The notes below the pieces were generated by a model. The model saw nothing but the letters and a program-made list of their open reading frames with translations, was not told the DNA's origin and did not search any database. Shown here piece by piece: positions 16,871 to 25,753 of a DNA stretch of 64,000 nucleotides. A program made the translations under genes and the position numbers. Source of the DNA: Embleya sp051903075 (GTDB taxonomy: Bacteria; Actinomycetota; Actinomycetes; Streptomycetales; Streptomycetaceae); the NCBI RefSeq assembly GCF_051903075.1, contig NZ_CP182422.1, forward strand, positions 4,774,001-4,838,000, written 5' to 3'. How positions within the stretch are numbered: position 1 is the stretch's first letter; every line of letters starts with the position of its first letter.

Positions 16871-17509
16871 TCAGTGCGCCGGGTCGTCCTTGCGCGGGAA
16901 ACGGGAGATGCCGCGCCAGGACAGCGACGACACCAGCTGCGACGCGGCGTCGCGCGGGATGGTCGCGCCGCGCGCGATCCAGTAGCGCGCGGTGACCTGC
17001 GCCATGCCGGTCAGCCCGATCGCCAGGAGCATCGACTCCTCCTGACCGAGCCCGGTGTCCTCGGCGATGATCTTGCTCACCGCGTCGGCGCACATCTCGC
17101 TGACCCGCTCCACCCGCTCGCGCACGGCGCTCTCGTTGGTCAGGTCCGACTCGAAGACCAACCGGAACGCGCCGCCGTCGTCGTCGACGAAGGCGAAATA
17201 GGCGTCGACCGTGGCGGCGACCCGCAGTTTGTTGTCGTGCGTCGACTCCAGCGCCCGCTGAACCGCCGCGAACAGCGCCTCGCAGTGCTGGTCGAGCAAC
17301 GCCAGATACAGCTCCAGCTTGCCGGGGAAGTGCTGGTACAACACGGGCTTGCTGACGCCGGCGCATTCGGCGATGTCGTCCATCGCGGCGGCGTGGTAGC
17401 CCTGCTTGACGAAAACTTCCTGGGCGGCGCCGAGGAGTTGCGTTCTGCGCGCGAGCCGGGGCAGCCGGGTGCCGCGAGGACGGGGGTCCGCATCCTGGAT
17501 GGCTGTCAC
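16871..17509 (-). CDS. TetR/AcrR family regulator
   Basis: 212 residues from a GTG at 17509 with GAGGAG five nt upstream; a TTG at 17533 also fits but lacks a site. The N-terminal helix-turn-helix is DDIAECAGVSKPVLYQHF followed by PGKLELYLALL. The C-terminal domain is a helical ligand-binding type. Orthologous in position and sequence to mycobacterial Rv3208. A palindrome at 17616-17635 may be its operator. Confidence 0.85.
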   Translation of the reverse strand: MTAIQDADPRPRGTRLPRLARRTQLLGAAQEVFVKQGYHAAAMDDIAECAGVSKPVLYQHFPGKLELYLALLDQHCEALFAAVQRALESTHDNKLRVAATVDAYFAFVDDDGGAFRLVFESDLTNESAVRERVERVSEMCADAVSKIIAEDTGLGQEESMLLAIGLTGMAQVTARYWIARGATIPRDAASQLVSSLSWRGISRFPRKDDPAH

Positions 17510-17615
17510 GGGGCTCCTCAAGGTGTCGCTCAACGTGTCGCGGACACCGGATGGTTCGGTGATCCGGCGGGTCTTTCCACCACGTCATCCTACTTTCGGG
17601 TAACCCAGGGCGTAA

Positions 17616-17635
17616 GTTTCGTGGCGCAACGAAAC
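17616..17635. promoter_or_regulatory. palindrome upstream of tetR, possible operator
   Basis: GTTTCGT and ACGAAAC form a 7-bp inverted repeat separated by 6 nt, 107 bp before the TetR start. The size fits a TetR dimer site. A second AT-containing element TACTTTCGGGTAA lies closer to the gene. Confidence 0.45.
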
Positions 17636-17727
17636 AGGATCCCGCGCCTTCGACACCCCTCGCAAGGGGGCGCGTGAGGTGCGCGGACCGCCCGCGCGAG
17701 CCCCGGTCGGCAGGGTGATCGGGGCGG

Positions 17728-17973
17728 TCAGCGGTAGTCCTCGTCCTCCGCGTGCCCGACCCCGCGGCGCTGTTCGGTGGCGTCCGCGGGATCCACCCCG
17801 TCGGGCACCGACTCCCACACGGGCTCCTCGTCCCCGTCGTCCACCGCCACGGAGGTCTGCTGCTCCACCGCGTCGGGTACCGGGATCTCGGGGTCGTCGA
17901 CCGTTTCATCGGATACGTTGGCGTCACCGAGCGTGACGTCCTGGAACTCGGGGGTATCGTCGATTCCGTACAT
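17728..17973 (-). CDS. small acidic hypothetical protein (81 aa)
   Basis: 81 residues starting MYGIDDTPEFQDVTLGD and ending HAEDEDYR, with a clear GGGAGG four nt before the ATG. Very acidic (many Asp/Glu), with little hydrophobic content, so probably disordered. The end, DPADATEQRRGV, recalls short actinobacterial acidic proteins of the DUF5709 type, but I am not sure of this. Function unknown. Confidence 0.6.
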   Translation of the reverse strand: MYGIDDTPEFQDVTLGDANVSDETVDDPEIPVPDAVEQQTSVAVDDGDEEPVWESVPDGVDPADATEQRRGVGHAEDEDYR

Positions 17974-18215
17974 ACGGCCTCCCTGCCCGTGCGGTCCGCC
18001 GGTATTCGGTGTTCCCGCATGTCTCCGTGAGTCTGCGCAGACCCCGCATGTCCATGATCCGCCTCGAAAACGCTGCCGCACTTCAGGGATCGATGTCGAA
18101 ACGTGATGTGGGAAGCGTTTAGAGTGACGTCATGAAACCGGGCAAAGGCACCGAGACCACCCTGTCGAGCGAAGACGGTCGGGGCATCACCCCTTCCGTC
18201 CCAGTGATCATCTCG

Positions 18216-18221
18216 TAATAT
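18216..18221 (+). promoter_or_regulatory. -10 element of a probable leaderless transcript
   Basis: TAATAT lies 9 nt before the GTG at 18230, which has no ribosome binding site. Transcription would begin at or next to the start codon. Confidence 0.55.
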
Positions 18222-18229
18222 TGCCCACC

Positions 18230-19171
18230 GTGACGACCCTGAGCCCCGCAAGCGACGCCGACCCGACGCCCTGGCCTGCGCGAACGGTCGAGGTCGGGAG
18301 CGGTAGCGAGGTCGTGGTGCGCCGCGACGCGCTCGGCGACGCCGACCTGCCGCCCGCGATGATGATCCACGGGCTCGGCGGTTCGTCGCTGAACTGGACG
18401 GAACTCGCCGCCGAACTGCGGTCGGATCTTTCCGTGGAGCTGGTCGACCTCCCCGGATTCGGATACTCCGCGCCGCCGCGCAACGGCGACTACTCGATCT
18501 CCGCGCACTGTCGTGCGGTCGAGGGCGTGATCCTGTCGCTGCGCAAGGGCCCGGTACATCTGTTCGGCAACTCGATGGGCGGGGCGGTGGCCACCCGGCT
18601 CGCCGCCCGGCGACCGGACCTGGTCCGCACGCTGACCCTGATCTCGCCCGCGCTGCCGGACCTGCGGGTGCGCCCGTCGGTGGTGCCCACGGCGCTGCTC
18701 GGGGTGCCCGGCGTGGGCCGCGCGCTGTTGCGGATCAGTCGGAACATGACACCCGAGGAACGCACCCGGATGTCGATCGCGATGATGTACGGCAACCCGG
18801 GCGCGGTCGGCGAGAAGGCCTTCGCCGACGCCGCGGCCGAGTATCGGCGCCGGCTCGAACTCCCGTACATGATGGACGCGTTCTCGCACTCGACCCGATC
18901 GGTGATCGGGGCCTACCTGGAGCGCGGCAGCCGGGCGCTGTGGCGGCAGGCGGCCGAGGTGCGGGCGTCGACACTGCTCGTCTACGGTCGTCGGGACCGA
19001 CTGGTCGACCCGCGGATGGCCAAGCGGGCCACCGAGACCTTCCCCGACGCCCGATTGCTCGTGGTGCCCGACTCCGGGCACGTGGCCATGCTCGAACACC
19101 CCCGCGTGGTGGCCCGGGGTTTCCGCGAACTACTCGACGGGGCCCTCTCGCCGTCGAACGTGGTGGGGTGA
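18230..19171 (+). CDS. alpha/beta hydrolase
   Basis: 313 residues. Catalytic features: oxyanion loop MIHGLGGSSLNW, nucleophile elbow FGNSMGGAVA (Ser), acid in LVYGRRDRLVDPR, and His in PDSGHVAMLEHP. Resembles lipase/esterase-like proteins such as mycobacterial LipV, which occupies the same neighbourhood. The GTG at 18230 was chosen because a TAATAT -10 lies just upstream and no Shine-Dalgarno is seen, suggesting leaderless translation. The DUF3152 gene follows after 10 nt. Confidence 0.8.
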   Translation: MTTLSPASDADPTPWPARTVEVGSGSEVVVRRDALGDADLPPAMMIHGLGGSSLNWTELAAELRSDLSVELVDLPGFGYSAPPRNGDYSISAHCRAVEGVILSLRKGPVHLFGNSMGGAVATRLAARRPDLVRTLTLISPALPDLRVRPSVVPTALLGVPGVGRALLRISRNMTPEERTRMSIAMMYGNPGAVGEKAFADAAAEYRRRLELPYMMDAFSHSTRSVIGAYLERGSRALWRQAAEVRASTLLVYGRRDRLVDPRMAKRATETFPDARLLVVPDSGHVAMLEHPRVVARGFRELLDGALSPSNVVG

Positions 19172-19181
19172 ACGCAGACAC

Positions 19182-21056
19182 ATGGGACGTCATTCGGGCG
19201 TGCAGACGAGCGTGCAGTACGGCGGCGAGGAGCTGCCGGACGACGGACTCTCCGGCGGCTACGCGGCGGTGCCGCAGCAGGGCGACTACGGACAGGTCCA
19301 CGAGGGCGGATACGGCGGCGGTTGGGCCGCCGGCCCGACCGACACGTCGTATGCCTCCGGGTACGCCGAGCAGGACACCGGCTACCACGGGTACCCCGTG
19401 GATCAGGGCTACGGCGGATATCCCACCGACGGGCAGCACACCGGGTCCTACGGCTACGAGGCCGTGCAGCACGGCTGGGAGCACCCCGCACCGGCGGTCG
19501 ACTCCGGCACCTGGGTGGCGGCCGGGACGATGCCCGGCGCGCCCGCGCACTGGGACGACCCGCTGGAGCCCTACGACGCGCAGCCGCGGACCGGCGGCTA
19601 CCCCGCGCAGGGTTTCGCGGCCGGCGGGTACGGCACCGACACGTTCGGCGCGCCCGCGTTCGACACGGGCACGTTCGACACCGGGTCCTTCGGCGGCGAC
19701 GGCTACGCCACGGGCGGCTACGCGGCTGTGGGCTACGCCAACGACCTGTACGCCGCGGACGCCTACCAGAGCGGGATGCACGCCGCGGTCGAGGCGCCCG
19801 CCGCGCCGACCTACGACACCACCACGTTCGAGCCGCAGAGCTTCGTCGGCTACGGCTACGACACCTCGGGCGCGTACCCGGTCGTAGCGCCGGTCGAGGA
19901 TCCGCCGGTCGACGCGCTCTACGACCTGCCCGCGGAGCCCGCGCAGGTCGATCCGCCCGGAGTGGGGCAGTACGCGATGGAGGCCGAGTCGTGGGTCGGC
20001 TCGGGACCCGAACTCGACCTGGAACAACTCTCGTTCGCGACCGAGCCGGGCGACGACTTCGCCGACCCGCAGCCCCCGCACGTCGAACCCGAGCCGGAGC
20101 ACGGCTTCGAACCGGACACCGGCAACGCCCCGCCGCGAGGTCGCGCGCAGACCCGCAAGGCGAACCGGCCCGCGCCGCGCAAGGGACGGCGCACGCTGGT
20201 CGCGGCGGGCGGCGTGGTGGTGACCGGCGCGGTGCTCGCCGGCGCGGTCGTGCTGCAGATGCCCGACGAGGGCACCTCGACCCAGGCGTCCGGCGACGAC
20301 CAGGCCGCGCCGGGCGCGGGCCACCGGCCCACCGACCAGGCCGCCTCGCGGGGTTCGGAGCGGGACCCGGTCGCCCCCGGCAGCGCCTCCGCGCTGCCGC
20401 TGCCCACGCCCCAGTCGCCGACCACCACCGACCAGCTCACCCTGCGCTTTCCGCTGGACCCGAAGCTGGGACTGGGCAACAAGTTCGACACCGTGCCCGG
20501 CAAGGAGGCCGCCCCCGGCCCGGGGCGCAAGTACACCTACGCGGTGGAGATCGAGCAGGGCCTGCAACTCGACGGCGAACTGTTCGCCACCACGGTGCAG
20601 AGGACGCTGAACGACAAGCGCAGTTGGGCGAGCGGCGGGCTGACCTTCGAGCGCACCGACAACTCGCCGCAGGCGGACTTCGTGGTGCGGCTGGCCAGCC
20701 CGGGGACGGTGCACAAGACGTGCAGCCCCCTGGTCGGCGACACCAGCGAGGACAACGTCTCCTGCGACGCGTACGGCACCCGGTGGGTGATGATCAACGC
20801 CTGGCGCTGGGCCCAGGGTTCGACCGCCTACGGCGACGACATCGTCGGCTATCGGCAGATGCTGATCAACCACGAGGTCGGCCACCGGCTCGGACACAAC
20901 CACGAGAAGGCGTGCGGCGCGGGCGGCATCGGGGCCGGCCTGGCGCCGGTGATGATGCAGCAGACCAAGACCCGGGTCGCGAGCGAGGGCGCGATGAAGG
21001 GTGAGACCTGCGAGGCCAACCCGTGGCCGTACCCGTCGGGCAAGCTCACCAGGTAG
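19182..21056 (+). CDS. membrane-anchored DUF3152 metalloprotease-like protein
   Basis: 624 residues. Residues 1-~330 are low complexity, rich in Gly/Tyr/Asp/Ala with many GGY and GYG repeats, probably disordered and cytoplasmic. A basic stretch (RKANRPAPRKGRR) precedes one membrane segment (~343-365). The extracellular DUF3152 domain follows (~430-624). It contains NHEVGHRLGHNH, a metzincin-type HExxHxxGxxH zinc site, and several Cys that could form disulfides. Matches M. tuberculosis Rv3207c in domain and position but with a far longer N-terminus. Likely a zinc-dependent envelope protease; substrate unknown. Confidence 0.8.
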   Translation: MGRHSGVQTSVQYGGEELPDDGLSGGYAAVPQQGDYGQVHEGGYGGGWAAGPTDTSYASGYAEQDTGYHGYPVDQGYGGYPTDGQHTGSYGYEAVQHGWEHPAPAVDSGTWVAAGTMPGAPAHWDDPLEPYDAQPRTGGYPAQGFAAGGYGTDTFGAPAFDTGTFDTGSFGGDGYATGGYAAVGYANDLYAADAYQSGMHAAVEAPAAPTYDTTTFEPQSFVGYGYDTSGAYPVVAPVEDPPVDALYDLPAEPAQVDPPGVGQYAMEAESWVGSGPELDLEQLSFATEPGDDFADPQPPHVEPEPEHGFEPDTGNAPPRGRAQTRKANRPAPRKGRRTLVAAGGVVVTGAVLAGAVVLQMPDEGTSTQASGDDQAAPGAGHRPTDQAASRGSERDPVAPGSASALPLPTPQSPTTTDQLTLRFPLDPKLGLGNKFDTVPGKEAAPGPGRKYTYAVEIEQGLQLDGELFATTVQRTLNDKRSWASGGLTFERTDNSPQADFVVRLASPGTVHKTCSPLVGDTSEDNVSCDAYGTRWVMINAWRWAQGSTAYGDDIVGYRQMLINHEVGHRLGHNHEKACGAGGIGAGLAPVMMQQTKTRVASEGAMKGETCEANPWPYPSGKLTR

Positions 21057-21212
21057 TCGGATCCGGTCCGCCGGGCGCCCTCGCGGGTGCTCGGCGGCAC
21101 TGCCGCACGCGCATCTCACGGACCGGACCCGGTGCCCGGGAATCGGGACGAGCGTGACACTGTTGCGGTAGGAAAAGAGCCGAGATTAGACAGTCCGACC
21201 ATCGGAGTTTCC

Positions 21213-22394
21213 GTGTCGCAGCTACCACCTCTGGTCGAGCCGGCCGCCGAGCTGACCGTCGACGAGGTCCGTCGTTACTCGCGCCACCTGATCATCCCCG
21301 ACGTCGGGATGGCCGGGCAGAAGCGGCTGAAGAACGCCAAGGTGCTCTGTGTGGGCGCCGGTGGCCTGGGGTCGCCGGCGTTGATGTACCTCGCCGCGGC
21401 GGGTGTCGGCACGCTCGGCATCGTCGAGTTCGACACCGTCGACGAGTCCAACCTCCAGCGCCAGATCATCCACGGGCAGAGCGACATCGGCCGCTCGAAG
21501 GCCGAGTCCGCGCGCGACTCGGTCAAGGAGATCAACCCGTACACCGAGGTCGTCCTGCACGAGGAGCGGCTCGAGGCCGACAACGTGATGGAGATCTTCG
21601 CGCAGTACGACCTGATCGTCGACGGCACGGACAACTTCGCCACCCGCTACCTGGTCAACGACGCCTGCGTGCTGCTGAACAAGCCGTACGTGTGGGGCTC
21701 GATCTACCGCTTCGACGGTCAGGCGAGCGTGTTCTGGTCCGAGCACGGGCCGTGCTACCGCTGCCTGTACCCGGAGCCGCCGCCGCCCGGGATGGTCCCC
21801 TCGTGCGCCGAGGGCGGCGTGCTCGGCGTGTTGTGCGCGTCGATCGGGTCGATCCAGGTCAACGAGGCGATCAAGCTGCTCCAGGGCATCGGCGAGCCGC
21901 TGGTCGGCCGGCTGATGATCTACGACGCGCTGGAGATGACCTACCGCACCGTCAAGGTCCGCAAGGACCCCGAGTGCGCGGTCTGCGGCAAGAACCCGAC
22001 CGTCACCGAGCTGATCGACTACGAGGCGTTCTGCGGCGTGGTCTCCGAGGAGGCCCAGGAGGCCGCGCTCGGGTCCACGATCACGCCCCGGCAGCTCAAG
22101 GAATGGCTCGACGCGGGCGAGAACATCGACCTGATCGACGTGCGGGAGCCGGGCGAGTACGAGATCGTGCAGATCCCGGGGTCGCGGCTGGTCCCGAAGA
22201 ACGAGTTCCTGATGGGCCGGGCCCTGGAGGACATGCCGCAGGACAAGCGGATCGTGCTCAACTGCAAGACGGGCGTGCGGTCGGCCGAGGTGCTGGCCGT
22301 GCTGCACGCCGCGGGCTTCAAGGACTCCGTGCACCTCGGTGGCGGTGTGATCGGTTGGGTCAACCAGATCGAGCCGGAGAAGCCGGTGTACTAG
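21213..22394 (+). CDS. moeZ: MoeZ adenylyltransferase/sulfurtransferase
   Basis: 393 residues from a GTG at 21213 (GGAG 5 nt before). The N-terminal MoeB/ThiF E1 domain has GAGGLGSPALMYLAAAGVG, the Arg finger NLQRQIIH, DGTDNFATRYL, and paired CxxC motifs (CYRC, CAVC) for zinc. The C-terminal rhodanese domain has the persulfide Cys in LNCKTGVRS. Known role: activation of ubiquitin-like sulfur carriers (MoaD, CysO, ThiS-like) by adenylation and sulfur transfer, serving molybdopterin, cysteine and thiamine pathways. Full length, all key residues present. moaE is about 31 kb away in this window. Confidence 0.92.
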   Translation: MSQLPPLVEPAAELTVDEVRRYSRHLIIPDVGMAGQKRLKNAKVLCVGAGGLGSPALMYLAAAGVGTLGIVEFDTVDESNLQRQIIHGQSDIGRSKAESARDSVKEINPYTEVVLHEERLEADNVMEIFAQYDLIVDGTDNFATRYLVNDACVLLNKPYVWGSIYRFDGQASVFWSEHGPCYRCLYPEPPPPGMVPSCAEGGVLGVLCASIGSIQVNEAIKLLQGIGEPLVGRLMIYDALEMTYRTVKVRKDPECAVCGKNPTVTELIDYEAFCGVVSEEAQEAALGSTITPRQLKEWLDAGENIDLIDVREPGEYEIVQIPGSRLVPKNEFLMGRALEDMPQDKRIVLNCKTGVRSAEVLAVLHAAGFKDSVHLGGGVIGWVNQIEPEKPVY

Positions 22395-22446
22395 GTCCTC
22401 GGGGCCGGACGGCCGTGGCGTTTGCCCGGCCTCCGGCCGGGGGGTG

Positions 22447-22546
22447 TCCTCAAACGCCGGACGGGCTGGAGTGGCTCGGCTTGGTGGGGTGCCTGCTGTT
22501 TCGAGGGTCCTGCTGTTTCGGGTGTCCTCAAACGCCGGACGGGCTG
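22447..22546 (+). repeat. two copies of a dispersed intergenic repeat
   Basis: TCAAACGCCGGACGGGCTG occurs twice within 22447-22546 (starts of the wider unit at 22447 and 22525) in the 190-bp gap between convergent moeZ and the flippase-like gene. The same element, slightly changed, forms the tandem array at 62087-62465. Confidence 0.8.
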
Positions 22547-22583
22547 AATTTTGGCCCGTTCGGCGTTTTCGGGTGCCGGGGGT

Positions 22584-25013
22584 TCAGATCGCCTGTTTGC
22601 GTTGTAGGTGGGTGAAGGCGAGCCAGCCGGGGAGGACCGGGAGCCAGAAGGTCAGGAAGCGGTAGAGCAGGACTGCGGCCGTCGCGGTTTCGAACGGCAG
22701 GCGTGCGGTGCTGGTCAGGCCCGCGATCAGGGCCGCCTCCACCGCGCCGATGCCGCCCGGCGTGGGCGCGGCCGAGCCGATCGCGTTGCCGGCCAGGAAG
22801 ACCACCGCGATCGCGGCGAAGTTGGCCGAGCCGCCGAAGGCCCGCACGCTGGCGTCCAGACACAGGATGAAGGTCAGCGTCAGCAACACCGTGCCGCCCA
22901 GGCCCGCCGCCAGCTTGGTCGGCGTCTGCAGCACGTCGAGCAGCCTCGGCACGATCCCGGAGAACAACTGGCGCAACTGCTTGACGATCCAGCGCCGCAG
23001 CGGCGGTACGGCCATCACCAGCAGGGTCACCAGGGCCACGACCAGCAGGCCCGCGATCACCGCGCCGGACGGCGCGAAGGACGGCGTCTCGGCGGTGCCG
23101 GCGATGTAGCCGAAGAAGGCCAACAGGCCGACGTGGAAGACCAGTCCGCCCAGTTGGGAGACACCGACGCTGGCCGCGGCCAGGGTGGGCGGAATCCCGG
23201 CCTTTTGCAGATACCGGGTGTTCAGCGCGACGCCGCTGACCGCCGGCGGGGCGACCAGCTTCACGAACGAGCCGGCGAGCTGCACCATCGTGGTGCGATA
23301 CAGCGACAACCGCTCCGGTACGTAGCCCAGCAACATCAGCGCGGCGCACACGTAGCTGAGCGAGGCGGCCAGCAGGCCGATCGCCGCCCAGCCCCAGTTG
23401 GCGCTCGCGAAGATCTCGCCCAGATCGACGTGGCTGAGCTGGGAGAGCAGGAAGTAGCCCGCGAACGCGCTCGCCACCACGGAGACCAGGGTGCGCGCGC
23501 GCACCCGCTCCAGACGCACCGGCTCGACCTCGGCCTGGGGGCGCAGTTCCAGGATCTGTTCGCGGATCCTGGAGAGCAGGTTCTTGTCCTTGCGCAGCAC
23601 CGAGCGGGTGCTGCGGCTGAGCGCGACCTTTTGCAGCAGCGGCAGGCACGCGGCGACGGTGTCCGCGCCCAGCACCTCGGCGGCGGTGTGTACGGCGCGC
23701 TCCTCGCCCACCCGCAGCGCCACCGTGGTGAGCAGTTGCGCGGTGTCGATGCGCAGCGCCAGGTCGCTCGACGCGATCTCGCCGGCCCGCAGGTCCACCA
23801 GCCACGGCTCGCCGGAGCCGTCCACCAGGACGCTCTCCGCGACCAGCCGGCGATGGGTGAGCCGGTGCGCCTGGAGCAGGCCGAGCAGTTGCCACACCCG
23901 GGCCAGGAGTTCGTCGGTGATCTCCTCGTCGTCGAGCGTGTCCAGGGTACGGCCCGGCACGTGCGCGTAGGCCAACAGCGCGGCGTCCGGGCCCACCTCG
24001 GTGGTGGCCACCAGGCGCGGCGCGCGCACGCCGGCGTCGGCGCACGCGTACGCCATCAGCGACTCCTGTTCGAGCGCGCGCCGGGTGGACAGCACAGTGC
24101 GGCGCTGGGTGACCCCGCGCAACACCAGCCGCCGGTAGAACCGGTAGATCGCGCCGGACGCCTGCTGGTCGCGGTCGAGCACGGTCACGTCGAGCAGGCG
24201 GTCGTCGGCCAACCGGACCGCGTAGCGGCGGGTCTCCTCGGGGCCGTCGTCGGTGCGTACGCACGACAGCGCGACCAGGCCGAACCGGCGCAGCGCGGCG
24301 ACCACCGACTCGGCCGGCGGGCGGGTGTTGGGCAGGCCGACCGCGTACAGCGTGGCGTAGGCGATGGTGCGCCCGAACAGCACGCTGGTGAGCAGCGCGA
24401 CGGGGGTGGTGTAGCCGCCGACCAGCACCGTCGCCGCGTTCAGCAGCAGCAGCGTCCACACCACGAGTTGCCAGCGCGGTCGGCGCACCAGGCCGACCGC
24501 GGTGACGTAGGCGACGATCGGCGCGAGATAGCCGTGCACCGGATCGGTCCAGCCGGTCTGCGGCAGCGGCAGCGGGCGGGTGAGCGCGTCGCGCAGCGCC
24601 TCGGGGCCCGGGCCGGTGATCCACCAGTCCAGGCCGAGCGAGGCCAGGTAGGTGGCCGCGGCGGCGATCACCCCGTCGGCGACCCGCAACCCGTCCCGGC
24701 TGATCAGGCGTTCGATGCCGTAGGCCACCGGCACCACGAGCACCGCGACGGCGAAAACCCCACCGGACAGGTTGAGCAGCAGGTGCGGCGTGCTGTTCTG
24801 CGCGCCGCGCACGATGTCCGATTCCAGGCCGGAGGTGGTCTGGCGGGCGATACTGGCCAGGAAGAAGACCACGCCCAGGGCGAGCACGCCGAGCAGGACT
24901 CGGATCAAATCGGACGAACGGTGTACCCGCAGGGGTTGCGAGGGCTCGACGACGAGGGCGCGCCCGTTCCCGGGGGCACCCCTCGCGAATGTCTCGTCAT
25001 GGTCTCGTATCAC
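22584..25013 (-). CDS. flippase-like (LPG synthase TM) protein with pseudokinase-like middle
   Basis: 809 residues. The N-terminal ~220 residues have several membrane segments. Residues ~250-440 look like a lipopolysaccharide-kinase/ABC1-type kinase fold without the canonical HRD (HRRL instead) or DFG (VDLRAG). The C-terminal ~330 residues are the lysylphosphatidylglycerol synthase-type flippase region with about eight helices and AAPTPGGIGAVEAALIAG. Likely a membrane lipid or polyisoprenoid-linked flippase; true substrate unknown. The GTG start at 25013 is the longest and lacks a good site. Confidence 0.75.
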   Translation of the reverse strand: MIRDHDETFARGAPGNGRALVVEPSQPLRVHRSSDLIRVLLGVLALGVVFFLASIARQTTSGLESDIVRGAQNSTPHLLLNLSGGVFAVAVLVVPVAYGIERLISRDGLRVADGVIAAAATYLASLGLDWWITGPGPEALRDALTRPLPLPQTGWTDPVHGYLAPIVAYVTAVGLVRRPRWQLVVWTLLLLNAATVLVGGYTTPVALLTSVLFGRTIAYATLYAVGLPNTRPPAESVVAALRRFGLVALSCVRTDDGPEETRRYAVRLADDRLLDVTVLDRDQQASGAIYRFYRRLVLRGVTQRRTVLSTRRALEQESLMAYACADAGVRAPRLVATTEVGPDAALLAYAHVPGRTLDTLDDEEITDELLARVWQLLGLLQAHRLTHRRLVAESVLVDGSGEPWLVDLRAGEIASSDLALRIDTAQLLTTVALRVGEERAVHTAAEVLGADTVAACLPLLQKVALSRSTRSVLRKDKNLLSRIREQILELRPQAEVEPVRLERVRARTLVSVVASAFAGYFLLSQLSHVDLGEIFASANWGWAAIGLLAASLSYVCAALMLLGYVPERLSLYRTTMVQLAGSFVKLVAPPAVSGVALNTRYLQKAGIPPTLAAASVGVSQLGGLVFHVGLLAFFGYIAGTAETPSFAPSGAVIAGLLVVALVTLLVMAVPPLRRWIVKQLRQLFSGIVPRLLDVLQTPTKLAAGLGGTVLLTLTFILCLDASVRAFGGSANFAAIAVVFLAGNAIGSAAPTPGGIGAVEAALIAGLTSTARLPFETATAAVLLYRFLTFWLPVLPGWLAFTHLQRKQAI

Positions 25014-25140
25014 CCGTCACCGCCGCGTCGATGGTGCCACGACCCGTGCCCCGGGTCGCGCCCGGCCGCGCCGAAGTGCGGCCGAAAGGGGATCGGCGGC
25101 TGCCGGACCGGGTGTCCGACGACTCTGTCACCATGTGCGG

Positions 25141-25485
25141 ATGAGTGACCCTAACCCCTTCGCCGAGCGGGTGCTCGACCTGGTCGAGCGCATTCCCGCC
25201 GGGCGGGTGATGGCGTACGGGGACATCGCCGAGGCCCTTCAGGACGGCGGTCCCCGGCAGGTCGGCCGGGTGATGGCGCTGTACGGCGGCGGGGTGCCCT
25301 GGTGGCGGGTGGTGCGGGCGGACGGCTCGCTGCCGCCGAGTCACGCGGTGCGCGCGCCGAAGCACTACCGGGCCGAGGGCACCCCGCTGCGCTCCGGCGG
25401 CGAGCGGGTGGACATGACCCTGGCGCGCTGGACGCCGGACCCCGAGGACGTGCCGCAGGAGCCGGAACTTCCCCCGATTCCCTGA
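25141..25485 (+). CDS. alkyltransferase-like protein (MGMT family, no catalytic Cys)
   Basis: 114 residues, the DNA-binding domain of O6-methylguanine-DNA methyltransferases: VLDLVERIPAGRVMAYGDIA, PRQVGRVMALYG and then PWWRVVRADG. The alkyl-accepting PCHRV motif reads P53-W54-W55-R56-V57, so the catalytic Cys is replaced by Trp. This is typical of ATL proteins, which bind O6-alkylguanine and hand it to nucleotide excision repair. Divergent from the flippase-like gene and upstream of the AdnA-like helicase-nuclease. Confidence 0.85.
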   Translation: MSDPNPFAERVLDLVERIPAGRVMAYGDIAEALQDGGPRQVGRVMALYGGGVPWWRVVRADGSLPPSHAVRAPKHYRAEGTPLRSGGERVDMTLARWTPDPEDVPQEPELPPIP

Positions 25486-25753
25486 CGATCGGGGACGAAC
25501 CGGGGCGCCGTGCCGGTGCTCGGGGCACCCGCGATGCGGGTGTGCTCCCCGGGCGGGAGAGCCGGATGTGATCTGATGGGCAACGGCCGCGCCCTGCCGA
25601 CCGGGGCGCGGCCACCCTCTCCGAGGTCGCGACCCGGTGCCGCGCCCGGCGACGCTCGCCCCGGCGCGCCGCCCGGCACGGCCCGTGTGACGCGGCCGGC
25701 CCGGCCCGAGCAGCAGCAGGATTCGACGGCGACCCGAAGGCACCCCCGGCCAG

